Source: Amycolatopsis taiwanensis DSM 45107
GTDB lineage: Bacteria; Actinomycetota; Actinomycetes; Mycobacteriales; Pseudonocardiaceae
Direction: 5' to 3'
DNA length: 64,000 nucleotides
NCBI RefSeq assembly: GCF_000519205.1
Contig: NZ_JAFB01000003.1
Location: forward strand, 81,427-145,426
This document shows positions 9,277 through 17,689 of this stretch, one piece after another (the stretch's first letter is position 1; each line of letters starts with the position of its first letter). The notes beneath the pieces were generated by a model. That model worked only from the letters and a program-made list of their open reading frames with translations, did no database searches and was not told the DNA's origin. The position numbers were made by a program, and so were the translations under genes.

Positions 9277-9828
9277 TCACCGGCCCAGCGCCCACGACAG
9301 TGCTTCGTCGGCGCCGCTGAAGAAGTCGCGGCCGTGGAACTTGTAGCCGCCGAGATAGACGCGGCCGGTGACCATGTGGTGTTCGGCATCGGCCTGCTCG
9401 GGCGTCGGCCAGCGGTCCCTGCGCCACTCGGTGCGGGTACCCGGGGTAAACTCGGCCAGTCCCTGGGTCCAGGCCAAGGCATGGTGCTGGCCACGGATGT
9501 AGCCGCTGTCGCCAAGCTTGCGCAACTCCTCGGCCCGCTGCATGACCTCGTCCGCGGTGCGCAACGTCGGATCCGGGTGCGCGATGCCCATCGCTTGGAC
9601 AACGGCCAGTGTGTCAGCTTGGGTGTGTTCGACGATCTCCAGAGCGATGCAGCCCGGCCAGGGGTAGGGCTTGAGGGCACCGGTCAGCCAGATCTCCGGC
9701 GCGTCGGAGGTGGAGCCGTTGCGCCAAAGCTGAGCGTAGAAGCTGCCGGTGCCCTCGTCCCAGCCCCAGATGCTCTGGTGTTCCCAGCCGGGCAAATCGA
9801 CCGCGTCGTGCAGTTGGTAGCCGCCCAT
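9277..9828 (-). CDS. Conserved hypothetical protein
   Basis: This is a 183-aa soluble protein of unknown function, starting at MGGYQLHDAVDLPGWEH. It is rich in Trp and aromatic residues (SIWGWDEGTGSFYAQLWRNG, HALAWTQGLAEF, VYLGGYKFHGRDFF), which suggests a compact beta-rich fold, and its residue use is clearly that of a real protein. I do not recognise catalytic residues. The upstream neighbour, a phosphotransferase fragment, runs into this gene's start region in another frame, so the junction just before 9828 may be a deletion point. The gene itself looks complete. Confidence 0.55.
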   Translation of the reverse strand: MGGYQLHDAVDLPGWEHQSIWGWDEGTGSFYAQLWRNGSTSDAPEIWLTGALKPYPWPGCIALEIVEHTQADTLAVVQAMGIAHPDPTLRTADEVMQRAEELRKLGDSGYIRGQHHALAWTQGLAEFTPGTRTEWRRDRWPTPEQADAEHHMVTGRVYLGGYKFHGRDFFSGADEALSWALGR

Positions 9829-9829
9829 T

Positions 9830-10205
9830 TGGACAGCAGCTCCATGACTGCGGGCAGGTTGTCGACCTTCAAGTATGGGGATCCGCGGAGTGTGGTGTTG
9901 ATCAGATCCCATTCGGGCGGCCCAATCGCGCATCGTTCCAGGTCCAGCCACACCACATGGCCGTCGGCGGTAGCCGCGACGTTGCCTACCCAAGCATCGC
10001 CGTGGATCACACAATGGGGTCTGCCGGTGGGCAGTTCGGCGTAGCGGGCCCGGAGATCAGTGAGGCGCCTGTGTAACCAGGTGCGATTGTCGTCGGACAG
10101 GGTGGTGGCAGCCTCGACGCGGTCGGCCAGCCGCACAAACGGCGCCAACGGGGCCAAACTGAGCTCGGTCGGGATGGGCAGGCTGTGCAGCCGGCGCACT
10201 GCCCG
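9830..10205 (-). pseudogene. Aminoglycoside-phosphotransferase-like fragment
   Basis: This is an internal to C-terminal part of an APH/choline-kinase-fold phosphotransferase. The catalytic loop VIHGDAWVGNVA and the metal motif VWLDLERCAIGPPEWDLI are both present, preceded by LSDDNRTWLHRRLTDLRARY. The N-lobe is missing: upstream of about 10205 the frame becomes arginine-rich and matches the reverse of a different coding fragment. Downstream it dissolves near 9830 just before the next gene. About 125 codons remain of the usual 280-300. It is one of several truncated genes between 9.8 and 11.8 kb. Confidence 0.72.
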
Positions 10206-10216
10206 GCTACCCGGCC

Positions 10217-10438
10217 GTGGGGCTGCTGCGCTGCACCGACGAGACATCGAGCCCGGCGGACCCGCGTCCGGCGGCGCCCGAACCGGCCTGGGCCGGCCTT
10301 GTCGAGCCGGACCGGTGTTGGCGCCTCCCCGTCGCGCCGTCCGCGCTGCTGACCCCACCATACGACGCGACCGTCGCGCGGTGGCTGACCGAGACCGCGA
10401 CCGTCGCCGATCTCGCTGATCTGGAGGCCGGCCAATGA
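10217..10438 (+). pseudogene. C-terminal fragment of an unknown gene, coupled to the MFS gene
   Basis: An open frame encodes a plausible C-terminus (DRCWRLPVAPSALLTPPYDATVARWL) whose TGA overlaps the ATG of the MFS gene in an ATGA arrangement, the hallmark of translational coupling. Its upstream part is absent because the sequence joins an oppositely oriented phosphotransferase fragment near 10210. The original family is not recognisable from 73 residues. It is probably the surviving tail of the gene that once preceded the transporter in an operon. Confidence 0.4.
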
Positions 10439-11399
10439 CCACGCACTCGAACGACACGGCCGAGGCGGCCGCCACCTCGACGCGGATGGCCTCGCTGGCC
10501 TGGCTGGCCGACCTGGTGGCGTCCGGGCCGCGTGGGCTGCTGGCCCGCCAGGCGCTGACCAGTTCGGTCGGCATCTTCCTCTCCCTGTCGGTGACCGCGC
10601 TCTACCTGGTCGGGCCCGGTGGGCTGGGCAGCGGTGTCGCCGCGGCCTCCCTCACCGCGGCGTCGGCGGCCAGCGTGGCCGTGACCGTTCCGGTCGGCCG
10701 GCTGGTCCATCGGCTCGGAGCACGGCGGTTCACGCTGCTGTCCACCTACGTGCGCGCGGTGGTGTTGCTGACAGTGCCGCTCGCCCAGCCGCACTGGGCA
10801 CTGGTGGCCAACGTCATCGCGATCGGCGTCGCGGAGACGGCCGCGTTCGGCGTCTACCAGATCATCATCGCGCAAACCCTCGGCGAGGCGGCGCGGACCA
10901 AGGCGCTCGCCGCCCGCCGCTCGACGCTCAACCTCGGCTTCAGCGTGGCCGCCGGGCTCACCGCGGTCGTCGTCGGCATCGGGACGCCCGTGGCGTACCT
11001 GGCCGCCTTCCTGTTCAGCGGTGGCCTGCTGCTGGCCAGCGCCTGGTTCATCCACGCCCTGCCGAGTGGCCCAGCAGACCGGCCGGACACCGAGGAGCCG
11101 GAGGTCAAGGTGTCGCCGCGGTCGGTCCTGCATGATCCGCGCTACCTCACGCTGATCCTGGTCGCGAGTTTCTTCGCGACGAGCCTGAGTCTGCTGACGG
11201 TCGGCGTGCCCCTGTGGGTCGTCGCGCACACCCACGCGCCGCACGCGATCGTCGGCCTTCTCATGGGCACCAACACCGTGCTCGTCATGATCTTCCAGGT
11301 GCGTCTCGCGTCCAGGGCCGAGACGCTGAAGGGTGCCCGGCGTGCGGTGGCGTTCGGCGGATTCGGATTCGCCATCGCGGCCGCGGTCTATGCGGTGGC
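10435..11399 (+). pseudogene. Truncated MFS transporter
   Basis: The first 320 residues are a normal major facilitator protein: a charged N-terminus, about nine hydrophobic segments, and the loop-2 motif GRLVHRLGARR near residue 83. After AAAVYAVAG the reading frame runs through a strong hairpin (11400-11429) into about 50 residues of unrelated, non-membrane sequence ending at 11577. MFS proteins normally have about 400 residues and twelve segments, so the last three segments have been lost. The protein is unlikely to work as a transporter. Confidence 0.72.
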
Positions 11400-11429
11400 G
11401 GGCCGGTCACCAACACTGGTGACCGGCCC
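11400..11429. terminator. 13-bp perfect hairpin
   Basis: GGGCCGGTCACCA (11400-11412) pairs perfectly with 11417-11429 around a 4-nt loop and is followed by CTTGTG rather than a T tract. It sits exactly where the MFS homology stops, so it may be a terminator brought in with the downstream DNA or the cause of the deletion junction. Confidence 0.6.
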
Positions 11430-11625
11430 TTGTGCATCACATGCCCTCCGGGTCATCCCGGCTCGGGACGCGTACGCCCAGGCTTGCGCGGTCCTCGACC
11501 CGACGCTGGAGGATCGCCCCCTGACCGCCGACATCGCGGCCGGGGTCGAACTCCTCGACAGCTTGTCCAGGATTTGAGCCCGCAGGAGTGCGCACGGGCA
11601 CGGGAACCGCAACCGCACCGGTGGC

Positions 11626-11751
11626 GATCTCGGTGATGCTGCCGACGGTCGAGCGCGGGTTACGGCTGGGTATGTGCTGCCGCACCGCGATCGCGGGCCC
11701 CAGCCCGGTGATCGCGGTGACCGCGCGCCGGTAACCGGCGCATCCGGGCGT
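11626..11751 (-). pseudogene. UvrA-like ABC-ATPase remnant
   Basis: About 42 codons read AITGLGPAIAVRQH then SRNPRSTVGSITEI, which is the conserved segment of UvrA and UvrA-like (DrrC/excinuclease-like) proteins that follows the first Walker region. Sequence on both sides does not continue the match. It is a short relic with no coding capacity of its own. Confidence 0.5.
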
Positions 11752-11769
11752 GCCACCCACCGAAGCGAA

Positions 11770-11788
11770 ATACGGCACACTACTGTAT
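11770..11788. promoter_or_regulatory. TetR operator 1 (autoregulatory site)
   Basis: ATACGG-N7-CTGTAT ends 4 bp before the ATG of the TetR gene. The same half-sites with the same 7-nt spacing recur at 12521-12539 and 20411-20429. The position over the start region fits autorepression. Binding is inferred from the repeated motif. Confidence 0.7.
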
Positions 11789-11792
11789 CGTA

Positions 11793-12473
11793 ATGGCCGT
11801 GGACAAAAACGTGAACCACCGGTCGCCCGGGCGCCCACGAAGCGAGCGGGCGGATGATGCGATCCTCGCTGCCGCGATCAACCTCCTGATCGACCGCGGC
11901 GTCGGCGAGACGAGCATCGAGAAAGTGGCTCAACAGGCCGGTGTCACCAGAGCGACCGTCTACCGGAGATTCGCGGACAAGACGGAGCTGCTGGTCCGAG
12001 CGATCGGGTGGGAGTACCGCGACCAGGAACCCGGACTCCTGGAGTGGGCCGACATCGACAGCATGCTCACCGACTGGGGCGACTACCTCAGCCAAACCCG
12101 GCACCGCCGATTGCTGCGCCGCCTGTACGGTTCCGTCGACGACTACCCGGAATTGCTCCAGAGCTACGGCAAAGCCAGCGGGGAGCAGCGAACACGGGCC
12201 GTCCACACTGTCCTGCAACGCGCCGTCGATAAAGGACAATTCCCAGCCGACAGCGACGTGGACATCATTCTGCAGATGCTCAGCGGAGCGATCCTGTACC
12301 ACCTCGGCACCTATCCGGACAACGTCAGTGCCGACGACATCAAGGCTTATCTCGCCGCGCTGCTTCGGCAGGCGGGCCATCAGCCTGCCCAGTCACGCCC
12401 GAGTAAACCGGCCAAGTCCCCGGCGCGCAAGACGCGAGGACACCAGACCGCAGCACGCTCCACGCCAAGCTAG
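11793..12473 (+). CDS. TetR family transcriptional regulator
   Basis: This is a 226-aa regulator. Residues 12-60 are the TetR DNA-binding domain (DAILAAAINLLIDRGVGETSIEKVA, then GVTRATVYRRFADKTELL). Residues 80-195 are a helical ligand and dimer domain. The last 30 residues are a Lys/Arg/Ser/Pro-rich tail that is unusual for the family. It is followed by a two-P450 redox operon and shares its operator motif with that operon and with the rifamycin phosphotransferase gene. A role as the repressor that releases all three units when a drug or P450 substrate binds is the simplest reading; the ligand is unknown. A low-complexity tail of this kind can be nonessential or can aid DNA binding. Confidence 0.88.
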   Translation: MAVDKNVNHRSPGRPRSERADDAILAAAINLLIDRGVGETSIEKVAQQAGVTRATVYRRFADKTELLVRAIGWEYRDQEPGLLEWADIDSMLTDWGDYLSQTRHRRLLRRLYGSVDDYPELLQSYGKASGEQRTRAVHTVLQRAVDKGQFPADSDVDIILQMLSGAILYHLGTYPDNVSADDIKAYLAALLRQAGHQPAQSRPSKPAKSPARKTRGHQTAARSTPS

Positions 12474-12520
12474 ACATACGCGATGTGGGCCCACGATGGC
12501 TTCGTCGTTGCCATGTTAAG

Positions 12521-12539
12521 ATACAGCTCTGTTCTGTAT
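12521..12539. promoter_or_regulatory. TetR operator 2, P450 operon promoter
   Basis: ATACAG-N7-CTGTAT lies 36 bp before the first P450 ATG. It has the same half-sites and spacing as operators 1 and 3. The surrounding TTAAGATACAG and CTGTATTTAATC are AT-rich for this genome, so the site probably overlaps the promoter. Confidence 0.7.
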
Positions 12540-12574
12540 TTAATCTCTTCTGCACTCCGCCAAGGAGCTTCGCG

Positions 12575-13762
12575 ATGACAGACCTTTCCGCGCCAGAGTT
12601 TCCGATCTCGCGTGACAACCCCTTCGATCCACCCGCCGAACTCGGCCGTCGCCGCGAAGAGGACCCGCTCAGCCGGATGACCTATCCCGACGGTCACGTG
12701 GGTTGGCTGGTAACCAGCTACGACACGGCGCGCGCGGTGCTGGCCGATGCTCGTTTCAGCTCCCGTGGCGAACTCAAGCGGGCCCCGCTCGCCCAAGGGA
12801 ACACCGCGGAGCAGACCCAACCCGCGCCACCGGGTTTCTTCGTTTCGAACGACCCGCCGGAGCACACCCGCTACCGGCACCTGCTCACCGGCCAGTTCAC
12901 CGTTCGCCGGATGCGTGAACTCACCTCGCGTATCGAAGAGATCACGGCCCACCAACTCGATTTCCTGGCCGAACGGGGACCGGGGGCGGACCTGGTGCAG
13001 GATTTCGGACTGCCGATCCCGTCGCTGGTGATCTGCGAGTTGCTCGGGGTGCCCTACGCCGACCGCGAGGACTTCCAGCGTCATTCGGCGGAGCTGGTGC
13101 GGGTGGGCAACTCCCCGGAGGACAGGATCGCCGCCTACCTGGGCCTGCGCGACTACATGCAAGAATTGGTGCTGGACAAACGCGCCGCCCCGCAGGAAGA
13201 TGTCCTCAGTGGACTGACCGGCAGCGACCTCACAGATGAGGAACTCGCCAACATCGGCTTCATGTTGCTCGGAGCCGGGCACGACACCACGGCCAACATG
13301 CTCGCGTTGGGCACCTTCGCGTTGCTGCACCAACCCGACCAGTTGGACTTGCTGAAGACCGGTTCGGTCGGGGTCGCGCAGGTGGTCGAGGAGCTGTTGC
13401 GCTACCTGAGCATCGTGCCCTTCACGGTTCGGACCGCGCTGACCGACATCGAGCTGAATGGGCACCTGGTCAAGGCCGGTGAATCGGTGACGGTCTCGAT
13501 CCAGGCCGCCAACCGTGATCCACGGCGGTTCGACCGTCCCGATGTTCTTGACCTACATCGTACAGCGACTGGTCAGATGGCCTTCGGCCACGGTATCCAC
13601 CAGTGTCTGGGACAGCAGCTGGCGCGGATCGAGATGCAGGTCGCTTTCCCGGCGTTGTTCAACCGGTTCCCGACCTTGCGCCTCGACATCGCTTTCGAAG
13701 ACGTTCCGCTGCGCAGCGACATGCTCATCTACGGCGTGCATCGGCTCCCGGTCACCTGGTAA
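12575..13762 (+). CDS. Cytochrome P450 (first of two)
   Basis: This is a 395-aa soluble bacterial P450 monooxygenase with all signature parts: the I-helix oxygen-activation motif LLGAGHDTTANM near residue 235, the K-helix EELLR near 275, and the heme-binding FGHGIHQCLGQQLARIE near 345. The general likeness is to the CYP105/CYP107 types of actinomycetes. The start ATG has AAGGAG 10 bp upstream. It opens an operon with a second P450, an SDR, a ferredoxin and a ferredoxin reductase, which together supply electrons. A TetR-type operator precedes it. The substrate is not evident; co-regulation with a rifamycin phosphotransferase suggests xenobiotic or antibiotic oxidation. Confidence 0.92.
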   Translation: MTDLSAPEFPISRDNPFDPPAELGRRREEDPLSRMTYPDGHVGWLVTSYDTARAVLADARFSSRGELKRAPLAQGNTAEQTQPAPPGFFVSNDPPEHTRYRHLLTGQFTVRRMRELTSRIEEITAHQLDFLAERGPGADLVQDFGLPIPSLVICELLGVPYADREDFQRHSAELVRVGNSPEDRIAAYLGLRDYMQELVLDKRAAPQEDVLSGLTGSDLTDEELANIGFMLLGAGHDTTANMLALGTFALLHQPDQLDLLKTGSVGVAQVVEELLRYLSIVPFTVRTALTDIELNGHLVKAGESVTVSIQAANRDPRRFDRPDVLDLHRTATGQMAFGHGIHQCLGQQLARIEMQVAFPALFNRFPTLRLDIAFEDVPLRSDMLIYGVHRLPVTW

Positions 13763-13778
13763 GCGAAGGAGGCAGGCA

Positions 13779-14972
13779 ATGGTCACCATCTCCGACGCCT
13801 GGGGAATCGGCCAGGCGCAGTTCTGGTTACGCGGAAAGCAACCGGACCAGCCGGTGTGCTTCGACGTGGCGGCCGGGGTGTGGAATGTCTACGGCTTCCC
13901 GGAAACACTCGCTGTGCTCTCCGACCCGAAGACGTTCTCCTCCGATACCGCACGCGTGGTGCCCGAGCAGTTCCACCTGCTCGCCGACGGCAACCTCGGA
14001 GAGCTGGATCCGCCCCGGCACACCAAGCTCCGCAAGCTGGTCAGCCACACGTTCACTCCCAAAGTGGTCGCCGGCCTCGAACCACGAATCGCCGCGCTGA
14101 CCCATGAACTGCTCGACGCGGTGGCCGGCCGACCCCGGATAGAGCTGGTGGCCGACCTGGCCTACCCGTTGCCGGTCACGGTCATCGCGGACCTGCTGGG
14201 AGTGCCCGCCAGCGATCGCCACCTGTTCAAGGAATCGGTGGACAAGATGGTCGGGTCCTCCGGCCAGTTCTCCCTCGTCCACCACAGCGAGGAGCAGGAT
14301 TCCGCGCTGCGGACGACGAAGGAACAGATCGAGAACATCGCCGGCTACCTCCGGGATCACGTCGCACACCGCCGGCAACGACCACGCACCGACCTGCTCA
14401 CGCAACTGGTGGAGGCCGAAGTGGACGGTGAACGGCTCAGTGATGCGGAGGTGGTGAACTTCGCGATCATCCTGTTGTTCGCCGGACACATCACCACCAC
14501 CATGCTGCTGGGCAACACCGTGCTGTGCCTGGACGCGCATCCGGAACAGTTCGCCAAAGCCCGCGCCGACCGGTCGATCGTGCCCGCCGTCGTCGAGGAA
14601 TCCCTGCGACTGTTCAGCCCGTTCGCCGTCATCAGCCGGGTCACCACCGCGGATGTCTTGCTCGGCGAGCAACACCTACCAGCTGATCAGCTGGTCCGGC
14701 TGTGGCTCGCCGCGGCCAACCGCGACCCGAGGCAGTTCGCCGACCCGAACTCCTTCGACCCGACCCGCGACCCCAACCCACATCTCGGCTTCGGCCGCGG
14801 AATCCACTTCTGCCTCGGTGCGCCACTGGCGCGGCTGGAAGGCCGCGTGGTGCTGAACATCCTCTTCGATCGCTTTGCCCACTTGCGCTCCGACCCCGAT
14901 GATCCCCCGCGTTTCATCCCGGCTCCGAGCCTCACCGGCGTTTCGAAGTTCCCGCTACTGACCAGTCCCTAG
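13779..14972 (+). CDS. Cytochrome P450 (second), atypical I-helix
   Basis: This is a 397-aa P450 starting 16 bp after the first one, with AAGGAGG before its ATG. It has EESLR in the K-helix and a normal heme motif, FGRGIHFCLGAPLARLEG. The I-helix reads LLFAGHITTTML: the acidic residue of the usual acid-alcohol pair (AGHE/DTT) is replaced by Ile. Known P450s lacking this acid often use altered proton delivery or different chemistry, so this enzyme may not be a simple hydroxylase. It is only distantly similar to the upstream P450, so the pair is not a recent tandem duplication. It most likely shares the downstream ferredoxin and reductase. Confidence 0.9.
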   Translation: MVTISDAWGIGQAQFWLRGKQPDQPVCFDVAAGVWNVYGFPETLAVLSDPKTFSSDTARVVPEQFHLLADGNLGELDPPRHTKLRKLVSHTFTPKVVAGLEPRIAALTHELLDAVAGRPRIELVADLAYPLPVTVIADLLGVPASDRHLFKESVDKMVGSSGQFSLVHHSEEQDSALRTTKEQIENIAGYLRDHVAHRRQRPRTDLLTQLVEAEVDGERLSDAEVVNFAIILLFAGHITTTMLLGNTVLCLDAHPEQFAKARADRSIVPAVVEESLRLFSPFAVISRVTTADVLLGEQHLPADQLVRLWLAAANRDPRQFADPNSFDPTRDPNPHLGFGRGIHFCLGAPLARLEGRVVLNILFDRFAHLRSDPDDPPRFIPAPSLTGVSKFPLLTSP

Positions 14973-14982
14973 GAGCAACACC

Positions 14983-15798
14983 ATGGCAACAAAGGTTTGC
15001 CTCGTAACCGGAGCGTCTTCCGGCATCGGGCATGCCACCGCGCTCGAGCTGCTGCGCGCCGGCCACGTCGTGTACGGCGCCGCGCGACGGGTATCCAAAA
15101 TGGAGCCCCTCCGGGCGGCCGGCGGCCAGGTGGTCGAGCTGGACGTCACCAAAGAAGCCGACGTCAACGAGGTCGTGCGGGTAATTCTCGCCGAGCAAGG
15201 TCGGATCGATGTCCTGGTGAACAACGCCGGTGCCGGGCTCCACGGCTCGGTCGAGGAAGTCGGCCTCGACAAGGCACGTTCCCTGTTCGACGTCAACGTG
15301 TTCGGACCGGCGCGACTGACCCAACTCGTCCTGCCACACCTGCGGAAGCAGGGATCAGGCACCGTCGTCAACGTCTCCTCCATCGCCGGAGAGATCGCAC
15401 TTCCGCTCGGCGCCTGGTACTACGCGTCCAAACACGCGCTCGAAGCGTATTCCGACACACTCCGCCAGGAACTGTCGCCTTTCGGCATCAATGTCGTACT
15501 CATTCAGCCTGGCATCATCAAAACCGAATTCGAGCACGGAACCTCCGACGAACTTCGCGAGGTCTCGGGGAAGGGCGCGTACCACAACGTTGCCGAAGCG
15601 ATGGCGAAACAAGCCGAGTCGCAGGGCGACAAGGGATCTTCCGCTGTCGTGGTCGCGCGGGCCATCCGGAAGGCCGTCGAGTCATCTTCGCCGAAACCAC
15701 GTTATGCGGTGGGCTATCTCGCGAAGACCATCCTGTGGATGAACCGGCTCCTACCGGACCGAATCTACGACAAGGTCATGACCGGCCGCCTCAACTAG
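14983..15798 (+). CDS. Short-chain dehydrogenase/reductase
   Basis: This is a 271-aa classical SDR. It has the NAD(P)-binding TGASSGIGHA at residues 9-18, NNAG near 80, a catalytic Ser in VNVSSIAG and the catalytic YYASK near 150. An Arg-Arg pair after the second strand (AARRVSK) favours NADPH. It begins 10 bp after the second P450 stop, with a GGAG site, so it is cotranscribed. It probably oxidises or reduces an alcohol or ketone in the same pathway as the P450s. The substrate is unknown. Confidence 0.88.
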   Translation: MATKVCLVTGASSGIGHATALELLRAGHVVYGAARRVSKMEPLRAAGGQVVELDVTKEADVNEVVRVILAEQGRIDVLVNNAGAGLHGSVEEVGLDKARSLFDVNVFGPARLTQLVLPHLRKQGSGTVVNVSSIAGEIALPLGAWYYASKHALEAYSDTLRQELSPFGINVVLIQPGIIKTEFEHGTSDELREVSGKGAYHNVAEAMAKQAESQGDKGSSAVVVARAIRKAVESSSPKPRYAVGYLAKTILWMNRLLPDRIYDKVMTGRLN

Positions 15799-15923
15799 AG
15801 ACCGCGCCAAGAAACCCAGCGTAGTGCCCCGTCCACCTACTGTCGGGGCAGTTCGGTGCATCGATTCCCGGCCACGGGACGTATACCTCGTGGCAGACCC
15901 TTGCTCAGATTGGAGCACGCATC

Positions 15924-16124
15924 ATGAATGTCGTCGTTGACCAGGACAAGTGCGTCGGCGCGGGCCAGTGCGTACTGGCCGCGTCGGATATCTTCGACCA
16001 ACGGGAGGAGGACGGTATCGTTGTCCTACTCGACCCCAGTCCCAGCGCCGATAAGCGGCCCGCAGTCCGCGAAGCCGCCTTGTTGTGTCCCGCAGCGGCC
16101 ATTCGTCTGCGGGAGAGCGAGTGA
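15924..16124 (+). CDS. 3Fe-4S ferredoxin
   Basis: This is a 66-aa ferredoxin of the type that serves bacterial P450s. The cluster ligands fit a 3Fe-4S centre: C10 in DKCVGAGQC, C16, and the late Cys in ALLCPAAAI, with a non-Cys residue where a fourth ligand would be. It follows the SDR by 125 bp; that gap contains the inverted repeat CCCCG-CGGGG but no gene. The stop codon overlaps the GTG start of the reductase, so the two redox partners are translationally coupled. It should carry electrons from the reductase to one or both P450s. Confidence 0.9.
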   Translation: MNVVVDQDKCVGAGQCVLAASDIFDQREEDGIVVLLDPSPSADKRPAVREAALLCPAAAIRLRESE

Positions 16125-17308
16125 CGCTCCCCTCTGACGTCCTGGTCATCGGAGCCTCAGTCGGTGGGCTCACCGTGGCCGAGGCACTGCGCGCGCGGGG
16201 CTATTCCGGCCGGATCCGCTTGATCGGTGAAGAGTCTCACGCGCCCTACGACCGCCCGCCGCTGTCAAAGGAGATCCTGGCCGGAACGTGGCGCCCCGCA
16301 CGCGCCTTCCTGCGCGATCGTGAACAGCTTGACAAGCTCGATACCGACTTTGTTCTCGGCCGCCGCGCCGTGCGACTCGACGCGGGGCAGCAGAACGTAG
16401 AGCTTGACGACGGCAGCGCGGTCTCCTACTCGGCGCTTGTCGTGGCGACCGGTCTGATCTCGCGCCGGCTGCCATTCGGACACGACCTGACCGGTGTCCA
16501 CAGCCTTCGCACCATGGACGATGCGCTCGCGCTGCGCGCGGGCCTGCAAACGGCGCGGCGGGTCGCGGTCATCGGTGCAGGCGTCCTTGGGTGCGAGATC
16601 GCAGCGACCGCACGCACCTTGGGGCTGCAGGTCACCCTCATCGACGCCGCGCCCGGTGTCATGGTCGGTCAACTCGGAGATGAGCTCAGTGCCATCATGG
16701 CCAAGCTCCACGAAAGTCACGGTGTGGACGTGCGCATCGGTGTGGGGGTAGCGGCCATGACCGGTGTGGACGGACACGTCGATGGCGTCGACCTGATCGA
16801 CGGGACGCGCGTCGCGGCCGATCTGGTCGTGGTCGCCACCGGGTCCGTCCCAGCCACCGAATGGCTGGCCGGCAGCGGCTTGTCCCTGGGCGACGGCGTC
16901 GAATGCGACTCCCACTGCCGGGCTGCGCCGGGAATTCACGCCGTCGGCGACGTTGCCCGCTGGCATCACGAGGTGCTCGGCGAGAGCATCCGCCTGGAGA
17001 ACCGCAGCAACGCCACCCAGCAAGCGAACGCAGTTGCCGCCGACATCCTCGGCACCGGCGCCGCATACACCCCGATCCCCTACTTCTGGACCGACCAATA
17101 CGACGTCAAACTCCAGATCCACGGAATCATCCCGCCCGGTGCACAGCTTCGCACGATCGGTGGCGAACTGGGCACCGGGCGGTTCACCGCTCTCGCGGTG
17201 CTGGACGGCGTACCAACCGCAGCGATCGGCTGGAACCACCCACGCGGCGTCCTCGCCGCCCGACGTCACCTCGGCGCCCCTCAGCGCCCGTCGCCCACCA
17301 GGACCTGA
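16121..17308 (+). CDS. Ferredoxin reductase (FAD, NAD(P)H)
   Basis: This is a 395-aa pyridine-nucleotide-disulfide-type reductase of the ferredoxin reductase (CamA/BphA4-like) class. It has the FAD-binding VLVIGASVGGLTVAEALR at the N-terminus, the RPPLSKE motif, the second dinucleotide site VAVIGAGVLGCEIAATAR near 150, and the FAD-contact motif HAVGDVARW near 270. The GTG start at 16121 overlaps the ferredoxin stop (GTGA). It feeds electrons from NAD(P)H to the 3Fe-4S ferredoxin and thus completes a self-sufficient class I P450 system in this operon. Confidence 0.9.
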   Translation: MTLPSDVLVIGASVGGLTVAEALRARGYSGRIRLIGEESHAPYDRPPLSKEILAGTWRPARAFLRDREQLDKLDTDFVLGRRAVRLDAGQQNVELDDGSAVSYSALVVATGLISRRLPFGHDLTGVHSLRTMDDALALRAGLQTARRVAVIGAGVLGCEIAATARTLGLQVTLIDAAPGVMVGQLGDELSAIMAKLHESHGVDVRIGVGVAAMTGVDGHVDGVDLIDGTRVAADLVVVATGSVPATEWLAGSGLSLGDGVECDSHCRAAPGIHAVGDVARWHHEVLGESIRLENRSNATQQANAVAADILGTGAAYTPIPYFWTDQYDVKLQIHGIIPPGAQLRTIGGELGTGRFTALAVLDGVPTAAIGWNHPRGVLAARRHLGAPQRPSPTRT

Positions 17309-17500
17309 GGTTCCAGCAGGCAGCGCATCCCGTCACATCGTTGACTTGCTCGTACCGCTGCCACCGCAGTTTTGCGACGGCGCCGACTGCTGTGGCAGCG
17401 GTTTCTGCACGACACCAAGCCACCAATTACGGCACGTCATCATCTCCAGGCCACGAGCAACCCTGGTGCATGCCCGCGCTTGGATACCAGACGTAACAAA

Positions 17501-17538
17501 AGTGTGCCGCCCCCACGGTCTCCTGGGGGCGGCACACT
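17501..17538. terminator. 15-bp perfect bidirectional hairpin
   Basis: AGTGTGCCGCCCCCA (17501-17515) pairs perfectly with 17524-17538 around an 8-nt loop. It lies between the end of the P450 operon and the end of the convergent rph gene and should terminate both. The rest of the 17309-17689 gap holds no gene. Confidence 0.75.
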
Positions 17539-17689
17539 CGTCGATGCAACTGGAGGTCCAGAGCCCGCGGCGCTCGGCGGCCATCGCCGGCGCCGCATCG
17601 AACCGGCCTTCGGTGACCCGTTGCGGATGGGCAGGTTGCTCGCACGCCCGCTTCCGGTGACGGGACAGACGCCATCGGACAGCGGCGGA

